Of a stretch of 64,000 nt of DNA, positions 23,798-36,239 are shown in pieces. The first letter of the stretch is position 1. The number at the start of each line of letters is the position of its first letter. The DNA is from Dendrophyllia cribrosa (taxonomy: Eukaryota > Cnidaria > Anthozoa > Scleractinia > Dendrophylliidae): the NCBI GenBank assembly GCA_024195265.1, contig JAJLRJ010000006.1:30226382-30290381 (forward strand), read 5' to 3'. Both the position numbers and the translations under genes were made by a program. The notes beneath the pieces are model-generated. The model worked only from the letters and a program-made list of their open reading frames with translations. It did no database searches and was not told where the DNA came from.

Positions 23798-24330
23798 GCT
23801 ATGTGTCGTTTTTGTCATCAGTCTTGCGGCATGTTTTTAGAGCGAGGAATACATGTTATTTTTATTTTTAAGTGCAGCATGCTTTTGAATGAATTAGTTT
23901 GCGTACCGCGTAGCCGGCAACATACCCGGCCTGGGTGCCAGAGGTCACTAAGAGTTTTTTTTTCTAGTGAAAACCGGCGAGTTTGAGCGGCGAAGCCGCA
24001 ACAATGAGGTGCAAGCTTCTTCTAACCGTTTATGCGGTTAATTTCACTCATGATATTCAGAGAACGGACCTCTGGATCCAGGATGCCGACAACACAGAAG
24101 TTATTCAAAATGGAACGAAAGATATTTGTTCTAAAGGGAATGTTATACATGTTAAAAAGTTTATAGAACGTGGAATATAGGCTATGTGTCATTTTTGTCA
24201 TCAGTCTCGCGGCATGTTTTTAGAACGAGGAATATACATGTTATTTTTATTTTTAGCGCAGCATGCTTTTGAATGAATTAGTTTCTGCGTTTCGCACTTA
24301 CCGCGTAGCGGCAACACAGAAGTTATTCGA
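23798..24330. repeat. Tandem direct repeats (~380-bp spacing) inserted in the LINE
   Basis: The block starting ggctatgtgtcgtttttgtc at 23798 recurs at 24180 with small changes through accgcgtag...ggcaacac. The phrase aacacagaagttattc also occurs twice (24090, 24313). These lie between the two halves of the L1-like ORF and so belong to a later insertion. No coding product was recognised. Confidence 0.75.
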
Positions 24331-24869
24331 AATGAAAGGGTATTCTGCAGTTAAGCCAGAAATTCTATGAATGAAGAAACGCATAAAAAGGGGACAACAA
24401 GCTTTCATAAACGAAAAATGTATTCACATGAGCACTTGTTTGCCTGGAAAAGCAAAACGTCTCCAACTTGCGGCTGGAGTAAAATTCATCGAAAGCATTA
24501 TTCCGTTGGAAGCGTGAATAATTTGCACGCGGCTAATACAAAACACACCGTGTTACTGATAGTAAACAAGCCAAACAATGTTGGCCTAGCAGTAAAAAAA
24601 CTATGCAAAAGAACTTAGCAAGATAGTGTTTAGGTCTAAGAAAAACCTTTCCAGTTTCAGTGTGTATCAGTATCGGTAGCGTGGTTGTGACCTGTAAAAT
24701 GTGACGTTTGCTTTGTATTAGCCAATTTTTACGGCTATTTTGTACCGAAATTGTGTATGTTTGTTAACATTTCCTGAATGTTATTAGAAATATGCGGAAT
24801 AACTTAATGTTACGATGTAAATCCTCAATCAAACAATTACATGAAGAGTAAATTTACCGTTTGAAAATC

Positions 24870-25112
24870 GAGCATACAAGCGCCAAAAATCGCCAAATCC
24901 GCCAGCATAATTTTAGCTGATTCACTGATTTGACGAAATCCGCCATCATAGCAGGGTGACATCTATTAAATCATTTGCATAATTTTGGCTGATTTGACGA
25001 ATTTGACAAAATTTTGCCAAATCCGCCAAAATCACCAAATCGTTTGCATAATTTTAGCTGTTTTTACGGTTTGACGAATTTGACAAAATTTAGCCAAAAA
25101 CGCCATTTTCGT
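24870..25112. repeat. Degenerate tandem repeat (ttgcataattt, gacgaatttgacaaaat, gccaaatccgcc)
   Basis: Three to four imperfect copies of a ~70-bp unit with the words tttgcataatttt, gacgaatttgac and ccgccaaaatcgcc. It is noncoding and probably part of the insertion that splits the LINE. Confidence 0.65.
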
Positions 25113-25139
25113 AGTTGCCTGCATTTCTGGACATAAGTG

Positions 25140-26165
25140 GCTCACTTACTTTTTACAGGATAATCTCGGCTCTGGAGAAAACAAAACCCAGATACAACGC
25201 CTGACTGTGAAGAAGTAGAACCTTTTTTAAGCTCTATGCTAAATTCGAAAATATCCAGCAGACTTGCATATCATGCTGATGAAAATGAAGAGTAATGCAC
25301 CAATTCCTAATCAACTAAAATGGAGCAAAGATCTTCAGGATTTTCCTGATATCAATTGCTATAAAATGTACCAAAAGCACTAAATTGATAGATTTTCATT
25401 TCAGATATCTGCATCAAATTTGGTTAAAATGGTTTTTAAGGATGAGGGAAGCTGTACCTTATGTTGCATAGAACCTGAAAGCATCTTTCATCTTTTTTGG
25501 TCCTGTAAGAAAACAGAACTTTTTTGGACACAGGTTGTCCCCTTTCTACAGCAGCGCAACTTATTACCAAAAAATTATACCCTGAATAAACTTATTTCCT
25601 TGGGTCTGAGGCCGGAGACATCCAAACAAAATCATCTTATTAACTTTACTTTCTTACTTGCTAGATTTTTCATTTGGCTTTGCAGAAGTAAAGAACGTAT
25701 CCCAATAATTGAGAGTTTTTGGTGCCATTTAAAACAGTACAATGTGTAAGAATCAAATTGAACCTCTCATCGTGTAGCCTTCTTTTTTTCTTGACTTTAA
25801 AAATTCTAATTACTCTCTTTTCGCACTTTCTAATTCCATTACCCTGTGCATTGAGAATAAAAAGCGCCTCTCTTGTCTTCAATAAATATAAATTCAGCCA
25901 AAAAAAGCCCTTTTTAAGAAAGAAACTATTATGACATCTCAACTTCCTCCACCCCCTTTCTTTTTCTTTTTATGTTCTTTAATGTTAGTTGCATTTGCGT
26001 GTGTGTGTACTGTAAATAATTCTTTGGGTTGAAAATAACTACATGTATGCAAATGACTATTTAAATATACAAATGACTCTGTAAGTCTACTTCTAATCAA
26101 AACAGTATTTACTGTACAATTTTGTATATCTGAATAAAATTTGCATTGTTATTAAAAAAAAAGAT
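25140..26165 (+). pseudogene. L1-like LINE C-terminal region and 3' end
   Basis: At 25420-25745 the frame contains CTLCCIEPESIFHLFWSC, the conserved Cys-rich segment near the C-terminus of L1/Tx1-type ORF2 proteins, and it ends with TAA at 25747. About 400 bp of 3' untranslated sequence follows, and the element closes at 26130-26163 with aataaaatttgc and an A-run, typical of a LINE 3' tail. It belongs with the RT portion at 22.9 kb. Confidence 0.75.
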
Positions 26166-26169
26166 ACAA

Positions 26170-26708
26170 TTTCAATGTCAAACGATTGAATTCCTTCACT
26201 CTCCAATCAGAGCTTTTTATATGATTTTTTAAAATGACTTTAATTTGAATATCAACGTTGTCGCGTTCCCCAACCCCGATGAATTGCGAACCAGGTAAAC
26301 GCCGTTACAACCAGGTGCCACGATTCTCACAGTTACTCTGGTCTTTATTTAAAGTCTCTTTCATAGCACGTGGTGGAAAAACTACAATTACAATGATAAA
26401 AAATATACTTAAAATATGGCGAAATCTACACAAAATCAAACAAAATAAGAACCTACGCTGTCCTTCTCCAAGCTCTACAATGTCTGTTTAGTGAACGGTT
26501 GACTTTCGTGGAATAACAATAGAAATAAGTTTAACACCCAAAGTACAGTACACTCCTATTCTCCGAAAGTATTTTTCCAACAGACACAACAATGGGGCGT
26601 AAGCCTAAATCACATGACGATTAAGTAACTAATTAACTAATTAAAGTAGACATGTCCGGAAATAAGCGTGACTCGCGTGACAAACGTACAAAAGCAAATT
26701 GACACAAG
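26170..26708. other. No recognisable gene
   Basis: AT-rich sequence between the LINE 3' end and the large inverted repeat. No supported features. Confidence 0.5.
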
Positions 26709-28270
26709 TTAAGAGTGAGTCCACCATAGGACCAGGCAAGTGTGGCACAAGCCATCTCTCCGATTTCAACCAAACTTTGCCAGTATAAAGGTTTCGATAA
26801 AAGATTTAAAAATCCAAAGTAGTTTACATCTGCCATTATTTCAAGAGGAACTGGGCACCCCCATAGTTATTTAGTGGCAAAACCCCTAAAATTATCATAT
26901 ATTTAGTATAAAATGGATACAGTTGTAACACTCACAGGATATAAAGGAATTCATTCAAACATTACATGTGTAATGTTTGTCCCTTAAGTAACCTCCAAAC
27001 ACAATTTCAAGAGAAATAGTATAGCAGCTGTCAATCAACAGACGTTAATCATTAACCCTGTCACGCAACATTTCAAATATGTCAAAAAATGATCGATTTG
27101 AGAGGAAATTATCTCTAATGAGAAAATTTCTTCTAACGAGATAATACCACTCTAAATCAGATCTATCCTACAACTTTTAAAAACAGTTAAAAAATTTTTG
27201 GCCTCAATTTTAACCCATTGAAAAATTTAAACTGAAGTTTATACATAACCTCAAATTCATACTTGAAGAGTTACTTCTATTCTAGTTTACAGCATGTTGA
27301 AAACGCACAAAAGGTCGATTTCATATAAAATGAAATGAAATTATAGGTCATAAGAATCGAAAGGATAAGAAATAAACTAACAAAGAATTATTCTTGCAAA
27401 AACAGTCACGCAACAGTCCAAAACATATTTCAAAACAATTGGAAACATGCTTGATTATGTAATATTCATATTCAAGTACAAATAGCTTTATAGTTTTCAT
27501 TTGCTTGGAAATGAGCTAAGAAAATACTCTAACAGCTTTTATATGCTTTTATATGCGTGCGTGTTCGGTTTATACGATCGGGAAGCATATGTCACACAAT
27601 CTTTTAAAAGGTCGCTTACATGCATTACATCTGACGTCTCTATTAGCCAGTCCAAAACAACCTCTGGTTGTAATTTTATAATTACCTTTAGAGTAAGAAG
27701 TCGGACAGGCTAAACACTTAACTCCGCCAGTATTTTCTCCAGTGCCACGTGAAATGCCGTAAAGCATGTCAAAGCAAATTCCAAATCCACCTCCGAAAAT
27801 GCAGTGTATCAAAATACCAAAAATTTCTCATGAGCTGGCTATTGAGTACATTCCCTAGGCATGTAAGGCATGTATCCATTACGAAAAAGACAAAAATATG
27901 TCACGTTAAAAGATCTGGACGCCAGCAGAACATACCTATAACCGCAAAAGGACCAAAATATAAATTTGTACCTGCGAGCGTGACAGGATTGAGTCCTACA
28001 TCATACTGGTCAGCGTTAGGTGCCACAGGAATACCAGTGGTCGAAGCAACGTAAAACCGGGAGACATACATGTAACTAATTTTTCCTCACATTTTTGCAA
28101 AGAAATATGTTGAATAAATTGAAAATAATAATCTGTTTTTTGTATTCATACTCCATTATGTTAAAAAAAACTTTAAATTTCTCTGCGGGTTTACTTCAAG
28201 AGAAAATATCATTTTCTCTTGTTTGCTAGTAATACCGTAAAGAGTCATATTCTTGCAGGAGTTTGAATTT
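26709..28270 (+). repeat. Large inverted repeat, left arm
   Basis: This arm is the approximate reverse complement of 30985-32484; identity by eye exceeds 90 percent over long stretches such as 26822-27000 against 32210-32380. Small indels separate the arms. The spacer is about 2.7 kb. It could be a foldback-type transposon with very long arms, an inverted segmental duplication, or an assembly artefact from two haplotypes. Confidence 0.85.
27570..27812 (-). CDS. Cys-rich short ORF (left-arm copy)
   Basis: The 80-residue frame contains GICFDMLYGISRG, VKCLACPTSYSKG and TTRGCFGLANRDV. Its cysteine spacing is reminiscent of small secreted or zinc-binding proteins, but no family could be named. 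The same peptide is readable in the right arm (31500-31690), where a one-base change shifts the frame. It is likely one exon of a duplicated gene. Confidence 0.35.
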   Translation of the reverse strand: MIHCIFGGGFGICFDMLYGISRGTGENTGGVKCLACPTSYSKGNYKITTRGCFGLANRDVRCNACKRPFKRLCDICFPIV

Positions 28271-28725
28271 GCGACTTCAAGAAAGCACCAACCTTTTAAT
28301 CAATTCATCTAAACTCTTAATCTCAAAAACACTTGAAAACAGAAAAACTAAGCCGCAGGCTACAAACCACTTGAAACAGAACATTCTTAGGATGAAACAC
28401 AACCAAATTCATAAGTCAAGCAGGCTTGGCTTGCAGCAAAGCATCCCGAATAAAAAGGTTTTACGAGAGTATTTTTTGTATTGATTTATTTTTTGTGATT
28501 AAAAAAATTAAACCCGCAAACAATTCCATACCACAAGGAGATGTCTAAAAACATAACCCACAACACCTCACACGCTCCCTCCCCCCTCCTCCTCATCAAC
28601 GGTTCTCTGTTTACCCATGGATAGCCACAATATACAGAGAGGACATTAACGCGTAGGGTGCTTTAATTTGTTCCTTATGATAGTCAAGCGTTACAGCTTT
28701 GGCTAAGTGTCCTCAGACCGACCTA

Positions 28726-29588
28726 AGGGACGGACCATTATTTTTCTGGAGGGGGGGGGGGGGGGGGAAGGGGGGGGGGGGGGAATGAGAAATATTGAAA
28801 AAAATTGTTTGCAGGGCCTGAAAAGACAAAATAAATTGTTTGAAAACATGCCATGTGTAAAAAAAATGTTTGCATAGAAGTCAAATAAACTTTTAAAAAA
28901 TATTAGTTCCAAAACTGAAATATTGCTCAGTGATGCGAAAGCAAATACAGCTGAAAATAGCTTCAAGATGTCTCTTTCCATTTGGCTGCACAAGACAAAC
29001 CGCCTTCACCTTGCCTTCACAAAAAGCAGCCAAAAAGCTCTTCGTTGTGCCAGGGCTTAAGGTAAGAATCTCACTGTTTACAAGTTATTTGGAGTAACCT
29101 ATGGCGATGAAATCAGTTTAAATCAGCAATGTGCCTGCCTTCACCCGCTGGTACCACAGGCCAGGTGGTACGAGTATGATGGCCTGTGGGAACAACGTCA
29201 AAGAGGATCAGGACTTCGGTACTGTGCATGGAATCGCCCTTTATTTGCGCCAGTAGTTGCGTAGGAATTAAAACGGCAAGTGATGTATAAAAGCTTATAA
29301 AGGAAGAACAAACCCAACTATAAATAACAAGGAGCGTATGTGGCCAAAATAATTGGCTATAGCACTATTGATTTTTTTTCGAAAAATAGCTTATTAGCTC
29401 AAATATTTTTGGCACCAGAGAAGATAGCACTGTAAAAAACATGAAAAAAAATTTTTGCAGGAAGGTGCTCTTGGTAAAAAAATGATTGCAGAGGCGCATA
29501 AATTAAAAAAAATTGTTTGCAGAGGGAAATTTCTCAACCCCCCCCCCCCCCCCCCCCCCCCCCTCCAGAGAAATAATGGTCCGTCCCA
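28726..29588. mobile_element. Nonautonomous element with GGGACGGACC ends and long G/C runs
   Basis: The left end gggacggaccattatttttc leads into ctgga and a ~35-bp, almost pure G run. The right end is the mirror image: a ~30-bp C run, tccag, then agaaataatggtccgtccc. The paired termini define an ~860-bp element. Short aaattgtttgcag-like motifs repeat inside both ends. There is no transposase. The G/C runs could form quadruplexes and are also prone to assembly error. Confidence 0.7.
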
Positions 29589-29885
29589 AATAATGCTACA
29601 CATAAGTGCCAAAAATGAAATCTGTGCTTGTGATGAAGCTGTACCTTTCCAGAGCACAGTTGACCACTCTTGTTTAACCCTGTGGCTTGCAACCTGCTTG
29701 GTCGGGTAAGCCAATCTTCTATAGCAAACATCTTTCCACAAGTGTTTTCCGACCTGATACTTTTTAGCTTGGAGGAGATGTCTGCTGAGTTGGCCTTTCT
29801 TCCTTTGTTTTGTCCTTCCAAGAACTGACACCTCTGAGATAAAGCTTCACTTTATCTGAAAAGCGTGTTGCTTTTCTCGTCTTTT

Positions 29886-30810
29886 TTAAAGGACAACCCT
29901 CATCTGCAGACGAATGTAGGATGTTCGTTCACGATTGCTGTTCAGATAATGCCGACTGAAGGTGCTCAGTGTAACCACTGATGAAACACCACTCCTGAAG
30001 GCTTCTCCCCACTTTCTTTTAATTGCGTTGTAAGCCGAGATTCCTTCTCGAGTTTGAGGAAGTGGTTTCCTGTGTTGAGGTGTTTCTGCAAGTTGTCGAA
30101 GGTCACATTTTTTAACGCATCCTTCTTCTGGACAGGAAAAGCTAACTTCCTCGTCTTGATCCATGATCTGGCATTCGTCGGGTAATGCATCATCTTGATT
30201 GGATTGTGTATCTTTTCCACCACTGCATTCCCCATTTGACAAAGAGGTGAGTGTGACTGCGCAGACCTCTTTGTCTGGAATTCCGAATTCTTCCATAATT
30301 TTCATGTTGGTAGCTTCTTAAGGAGGCCCCGTTTTCATTAGCTGTGCATTGGTAAAGTACTTTCCTTGGCAAACGTCGTATACCTTCAGGAGGGGATCCA
30401 GGATTTTTTATGGGGGGTGGCTACGGGTATATGCCTAAGTTTATAAAATTTTTCATTGTTGCAGTTAAAAGGAAAACTGTTAAAACTGACGGTCTAAAGA
30501 GCGGTGGCTAGCCACCCAACCCAACTCCCCCTATCTGCCCCTAACATTCCAAACTCTCTGACCGTTGGAATGAAACTTAAAATTGATAAAGGCTTGTATG
30601 CTTGGAAAAGAATGTTTGGCCATACTTTGACAGGAGATTCAAGGTAGCCTTCACATCATGCGCTGCTTGCACGTCATGGCCTTCATTGATAAATCTACGT
30701 AAGTGGGTTTTCATTGCAGCGATCCTGCGATCACATACATCTGTACTAGCTTGTGAATCGCTGAAATCATACCTCTCGTAAAACCTTAACATTACCACTG
30801 GCATTTCGAA
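29886..30810 (-). pseudogene. C2H2 zinc-finger protein fragment, frameshifted
   Basis: At 30577-30804 the minus strand encodes DRRIAAMKTHLRRFINEGHD. At 29966-30235 two overlapping frames encode FSCPEEGCVKK, and after a one-base shift FDNLQKHLNTGNH, which together are a single C2H2 finger. An Ala-Tyr/Lys-rich helix follows. Multi-copy proteins with this layout are common in cnidarian genomes next to transposons (recollection). The frameshift in the finger marks it as decayed. It lies in the spacer of the large inverted repeat. Confidence 0.45.
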
Positions 30811-30984
30811 GCATTGAAAATCGCGTTGATTTCAACAATCCCGACAAGAGAGCAGTTCACACCTAATGTGATAATCTGACAATGTTCAACATTATTGCAT
30901 GTAAGCATTTGTCTCAGAGAACAAACCTTCCTTCAATTAAATTCAGTCTCTTAAAATACCAAAGTAATCGTAGAAATTACATCC

Positions 30985-32484
30985 CGCAAAATACAAAATA
31001 GTCACAAATTTAAACTCCCGCAAGAATTTAGACACTTTACGGTATTACAAGTACAAAACTGTAAACAAGAGACTCTTGAAGTAAACCAGCAGAGAAATTT
31101 AATGGGTTTTCTTTAACATAAAGGAGTATCGATACAAAAGTCAGATTATTCTTTTCAATGTATTCAACATTTTTCTTTGCAAATGCATGGATGAATTAGT
31201 TTTGCCATGAGCCGATTTCTCGACTCCTGGTTTTGCGTTGTTTTGACCACTGGTATTCCTGTGGTACATAACGCTGACCAGTACGACGTAGGACTCAATC
31301 CTGTCACGCTTGCAGGAAAACAAATTTATATTTTGGTCAACAGTCATTTTGGTCCTTTTATTGCGGTTATTGGTATGTTCTGCTTGCGTCCAGAGCTTTT
31401 AACGTGACATTTTTTGTCTTTTTCACACTGACAATGGATACATGCCTAGGGTATGTACTCAATAGCTAGCTCATGAGCAATTTTTGGTATTTTGATACAC
31501 TGCATTTTCGGAGGTGGATTTGGAATTTGCTTTGACATGCTTTACGGCATTTGACGTGGCACCTGGAGAAAATACTGTCGGAGTTAAGTGTTTAGCCTGT
31601 CCGACTTCTTACTCTAAAGGTAATTATATAATTACAACCAGAGGTTGTTTTGGACTGGCTAATAGAGACGTCAGACGTCAATTTCCAAGCAAATGAAAAC
31701 TATAAAGCTATTTGTACTTGCATATGAATATTGCATAATCAAGCATGTTTCCAATTGTTTTGAAATATGTTTTGGACTGTTGCGTGACTGTTTTTGCATG
31801 AATAATTCTTTGTTAGTTTATTTCTTATCCTTTCGATTCTTATGACCTATAATTCTATTTCATTTTATATGAAATCGACCTTTTATGCCTTTTCAATATC
31901 CTGTAAACTAGAATAGAAGTAACTCTTCAAGTATGAATTTGTGGAGTATGTATTAACTTCAGTTTAAATTTTTCAATGGGTTAAAATTGCGGCCAAAAAT
32001 TTTTTAACTGTTTTTAAAAGTTGTAGGATAGATCTGATTTACAGTGGTATTATCTCGTTAGAAGAAATTTTCTCATTAGAGATAATTTCCTCTCAAATCG
32101 ATCATTTTTTGACATATTTGAAATTTTGCGTGACAGGGTTAATGATTAACGTCTGTTGATTGACAGCTGCTATACTATTTCTCTTGAAATTGTGTTTGGA
32201 GGTTACTTAAGGGACAAACATTACACGTGTAATGTTTGAATGAATTCCTTTATACCCTGTGAGTGTTACAACTGTATGTATTTTACACAAAATATATGAT
32301 AATTTGAGGGGTTTTGCCACAAAATAACTATGGGGGTGCCCAGTTCCTCTTGGAATAATGGTAGATGTAAACTACTTTGGATTTTTAAATCTTTTATCGA
32401 AACCTTTATACTGTCAAAGTTTGGTAGAAATCGGAGAGATGGCTTGTGCCACACTTGCCTGGTCCTATGGTGGACTCACTCTTA
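30985..32484 (-). repeat. Large inverted repeat, right arm
   Basis: This arm pairs with 26709-28270. Both arms encode the peptide NYFGFLNLLSKPLY (minus strand about 26800; plus strand 32370) and the Cys-rich ORF. The outer boundary is sharp near 32484, just after cctatggtggactcactctt. Confidence 0.85.
31500..31696 (+). pseudogene. Cys-rich short ORF (right-arm copy, frameshifted)
   Basis: The segment VKCLACPTSYSKG and TTRGCFGLANRDV is the counterpart of the left-arm ORF at 27570-27812. The upstream part (CFDMLYGI) is in another frame because of a one-base difference near 31557, so this copy is not intact. Confidence 0.4.
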
Positions 32485-32639
32485 AGAATATTAACAAGTG
32501 GGAAGTAGATGGAAAAAAAGCGTTTCTTCTTACCTTTAACGTTGATTGTTGCTGATCTGCCCGCAAGCTCAAAAACCGCAAAATCTTCCAAGTTGGGAAA
32601 CAAAAAAAATTCCACTCGATTCGATCCTTGAGAACGACC

Positions 32640-33319
32640 TAGCAAGAATAACAAATAACAGAGTTGTCATCAACAAAAGAATTCAGCCAAACAGATTGGC
32701 GAAAAGCACTCCAGCCTGAAGGTGGTGGTGGAATGGGTGCAGGATTGAGGAAATGCTGCTTGATTTCCTCCTCCGACAAAGTTGGAACGCAATATTTTCT
32801 TCCACCATCTTTCTCCACTGATTCCTTGATCACTCTTCATGACTTTCAAATAACATGGGCTGAAAGAAAAAAAGTTACATTCCTTCCATGGAAAGATCTT
32901 TCGCTTTTTCTACAATGGGCTGCAAGAGCCAAAATGAGGATTGAAAAAACCATCTGGAAGAAATGGTGGTGGATCGTCCACAAATGTTTCATGCAATTCA
33001 TTCATTGAAAATTCTCTTACAAGATTGGTCCTTCTACGGTAGTGAGGGCAAAATATTTACATTCGATTGTGTTGACAATCCATTTCGTGTTTTTCTTTGT
33101 TTCTTTCGCATCAGCGCTTTTAATTACACTTGGGAGATCCTTGTCTGTTAGTAATGCAAAGTGAGGTTTTTCACTCTCCTTCGCTGCTTTGCTGTTTTTT
33201 ACACAGTTTTCTTCAGTTTTCTCCACCATCTCTGTGTGTGCAACCATTTCTTCGTCAGTTATATCCATCCAATGTGGTAAAATGCTGTCAAAACCAAGGT
33301 CAAAGTTTGGGAAATCCAT
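32640..33319 (-). pseudogene. Crypton-derived / KIAA1958-like N-terminal fragment
   Basis: The minus strand from ATG 33319 encodes an acidic N-terminus, then FALLTDKDLPSVIKSADAKE and TKKNTKWIVNTIE, resembling the start of proteins derived from Crypton tyrosine recombinases (KIAA1958, ZMYM2/QRICH1-type). A gtaaat donor follows at about 33063, and further minus-strand frames at 32640-32995 could be later exons, but they contain stops. No recombinase catalytic domain was seen. Confidence 0.4.
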
Positions 33320-33329
33320 GTTGACTCAA

Positions 33330-36090
33330 GTTGAAACCTTTTTTCACAAGTTGAAACTTTCTTAGGCATTCCGTGATGTTAGCGTCAGCACCATTGTCTG
33401 CACTCTCGTTTACCAATCAGATTACAAGATTACTGGTAATTGTGGTAAAATGATACATTTACTTTCCAATATTGGTCTTGGATTGTAGACATGTCAGGCA
33501 AACTTCATCAAAAAATCCACCCCAGTGTTCTTTACAAGCCTCCATTGAAAATAAAACGTCCACTATAAAGCTTTAATTCATCTTCATTGCAATTTAGCCA
33601 GAAAACTGCAAGATACTAACAATTTACTCAGTGTTGAAATTAGTGTAAGTGTAAGAGTAAGTAGGAGCACTTATGCTAGAATTAGTATTTAATGTTATTA
33701 CTTTGTTCTGTAAATGATAATTATAATAATAAACAAAGAAAAATTAAAACAAATTACTCAGACAGTCCTTATGATTATGCATGTAAACTTGTTGACTGAA
33801 TGCAAGTCAGTCTCACGTAAACAGGGAACAGGGATGGTGCAAACTATAACAGTATCTTCGTTTCTTGAAGACCCAAACCTCGAGTGACCCAGGATCCCAC
33901 CATTTCCATCGAAAAGGTTGAAGACCTAAACTTCTTAGATGTCAGCCTTAAAAAAGGAAAGGAATCGCTTCTGATGAACTCTCGAGGTTTATAAAACCAC
34001 CTGTTCGATACGGCGTATCAAATTTTGCTTGGCTCAAGCAACGGTCCGTTCATTTATTGCAGGCGAAGAGAACATGATTTTGCTGCCATGTCCTTGTTCG
34101 TGCCACTGTAGTTTGAATTTCGCGCGATGCACCAAAGGCTCTTGATATATAGACTATTTTAACTTTTTTAACCAGCCATATATGGCTCGTAATCTGGTTT
34201 ACCTCCATAAATGATTGTGTATTCTGCTGAAAAGCTAGGCAGACCGTAAACAGCCGCAGAGTGAACTGTAATGACATATTTGCAATCGATTTGTAATCTG
34301 GTTAACACAATGACTATGATGACACTGGAAATCAGAACTCATGCCCTGCTGTGAAATTAAAACTCACTTGAATATCGTCATGATTATCAGTACCCCTCCC
34401 TCCCTCTCCCAAGGTACAGTGGTTCTTGCTCAAGTGTAATAGCATGCACTGACTGTTTATCGAATAGCCCTCTTACTAGCTCAATTTTTATTTTATTTTT
34501 GTTGTATTTTTATTGCAGATTCCGAGCAATTTTCATCCATCATCTACCTGGGGACACGGTGCTATTGAACTGACTGACTCTGGTCAAGTGGCAACACTTA
34601 TCGCCATGGTAAAACTTTGCTTGTTCAGCACTGGAGGGTCGATTTATTCTGTGAATGGTTTCTTTTGTCATTCCAACATTTGTAAAATTATGATAAGAAT
34701 GCAAGTACTCATGCCACTTTTGCAAGCAATACCGTGCGATGTAATGTCTGTAATTTTGGAATAAAATTGGGACAATGTGGTAATTTTGTTCAGCAACAGC
34801 ACTTTTCGAAATATTTGAAATATGTAGACAAGGACATGTAATTTTAAGTATTGTTCTAATTGAGGTGACAACTTTATTTTGCACAAATCGTTCATGTTTA
34901 CGACTACAAAGGTACCCACGTACTCAATTAGCCGACCAGTCGACATTCCCTTTGTATACTTGTTAATACCTTTATCAGAAGTAAAATACAGTTTTATTTT
35001 TTGCTCGCTTTTGAACTCTTGCTTCGGGTCTATTTCGCAAAAATCATTGTTAGAAGCTTTAAAGAAAAAAGGTCATCGCACATATAGTTCAGTATACTGA
35101 CACAATCAATGTTGAATTTTGAGATGCGGGAAGATGATCAACAGGAAAACAGCTCTTCTAACAAACATTTCCGGAAGACGGATCGCTCCATGAAAACTAG
35201 TGAGAAAAGCAAGTTTTGAATTGCTTTGAATCCTAGACAAAAAAAACTTTTGCGCGTTGCCTACTCAGAACAAGTGTAAATAATAAGCTTTTTGTTTTTT
35301 TCGTCTTCAAAATTGAATCACTCGAAACTCAAAGCATTTGACTCGGCTCTCGAAGTTTTTGGAAAACGATTGAGTTATTTGCGAATTTCAGGTGACTGTC
35401 AAGTCATATCCGATCCGATACTGGTCGTTAAAGTAGTTAAGTAGCAAGGCACAACGGTTAAATTTTGGCATTTACCACTAAGGCCCTCAACAGGCCATTT
35501 ATGGTAGTAAATGTTAATTTAAGACTACACCAATTTATGAGATTTAGTAAATCTTTTTAAATGGTGTGGTCTTAATAAAATAGACATGAAAAAAACCTTA
35601 AAATTACAATTTGCACATAAACTTTTTAATGATATCTTAAACAAAGCTCTATACATTTTTTAACTGAAGAAACATCTATCAAACAAAGTTCCTAGTTTAC
35701 GGTGGTACTAGAGGGGTAACTAAATCCTCTGTTCCATCCCAACAAAACTTGCATATTTCTTTGTACAAATATTCGGTTCATTACCCGCTGATTCCACTAG
35801 GAGTTATCGTTAGCGGTAGCTTGCTAATGTCTGGAGCTCTTCCATTTAACAGTAGGTTGTCAGCTTTCTCTTGAGAGTACCAGTACTCTTTACATCATAC
35901 AGTACCTGGATAATCTTTATGAAAACGAAAATGATAGTTGGACTTAATTTCGGGTAACTTTTTAAAGTATTCTGAGGTAAGTTACCCAGTCATAAGTTGG
36001 TGCTAAAACTGTTCCATTGAACAGGGGAGTTTTTTGTTTTTGTATTTCTGGCGTTCCGTAGGGTGGAGTGCAATGCCCTACGATCATATA
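33330..36090. other. No recognisable gene
   Basis: This stretch is AT-rich with scattered short ORFs. One at 34050-34277 (minus) starts with a hydrophobic segment that could pass for a signal peptide, but nothing supports it. There are short gtaagtgt/gtaagagt repeats at 33645-33665. Confidence 0.45.
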
Positions 36091-36235
36091 AAATGGGAGA
36101 CGTAAAAACAGGGACGCGGAGAACGCCAGGGTGAGGGAGCACCAGCTCGCCAAACTCGCCAGGGAATCGAACCCCACCTCACTGGGAGATTAAAAAGAAA
36201 TCACCAGCCACTAACTACCGAAACTAGACTAGTAG
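35990..36235 (-). mobile_element. tRNA-derived SINE candidate
   Basis: The minus strand has a perfect RNA polymerase III B-box (ggttcgattcc, 36173-36163) about 40 nt after an A-box-like tagtggctggtga (36213-36201). The cloverleaf is not intact, so this is not a functional tRNA, but the promoter spacing fits a tRNA-derived SINE head. The body probably continues leftward to about 35990. Confidence 0.45.
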
Positions 36236-36239
36236 GGGT

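Noticed and set aside
29394..29831. Minus-strand ORFs with polyglycine
   Set aside because: They arise from translating the C/G homopolymer of a nonautonomous element, with no domain on either side.
36130..36235. Functional tRNA gene
   Set aside because: Only the polymerase III boxes are present; acceptor and anticodon stems do not form.
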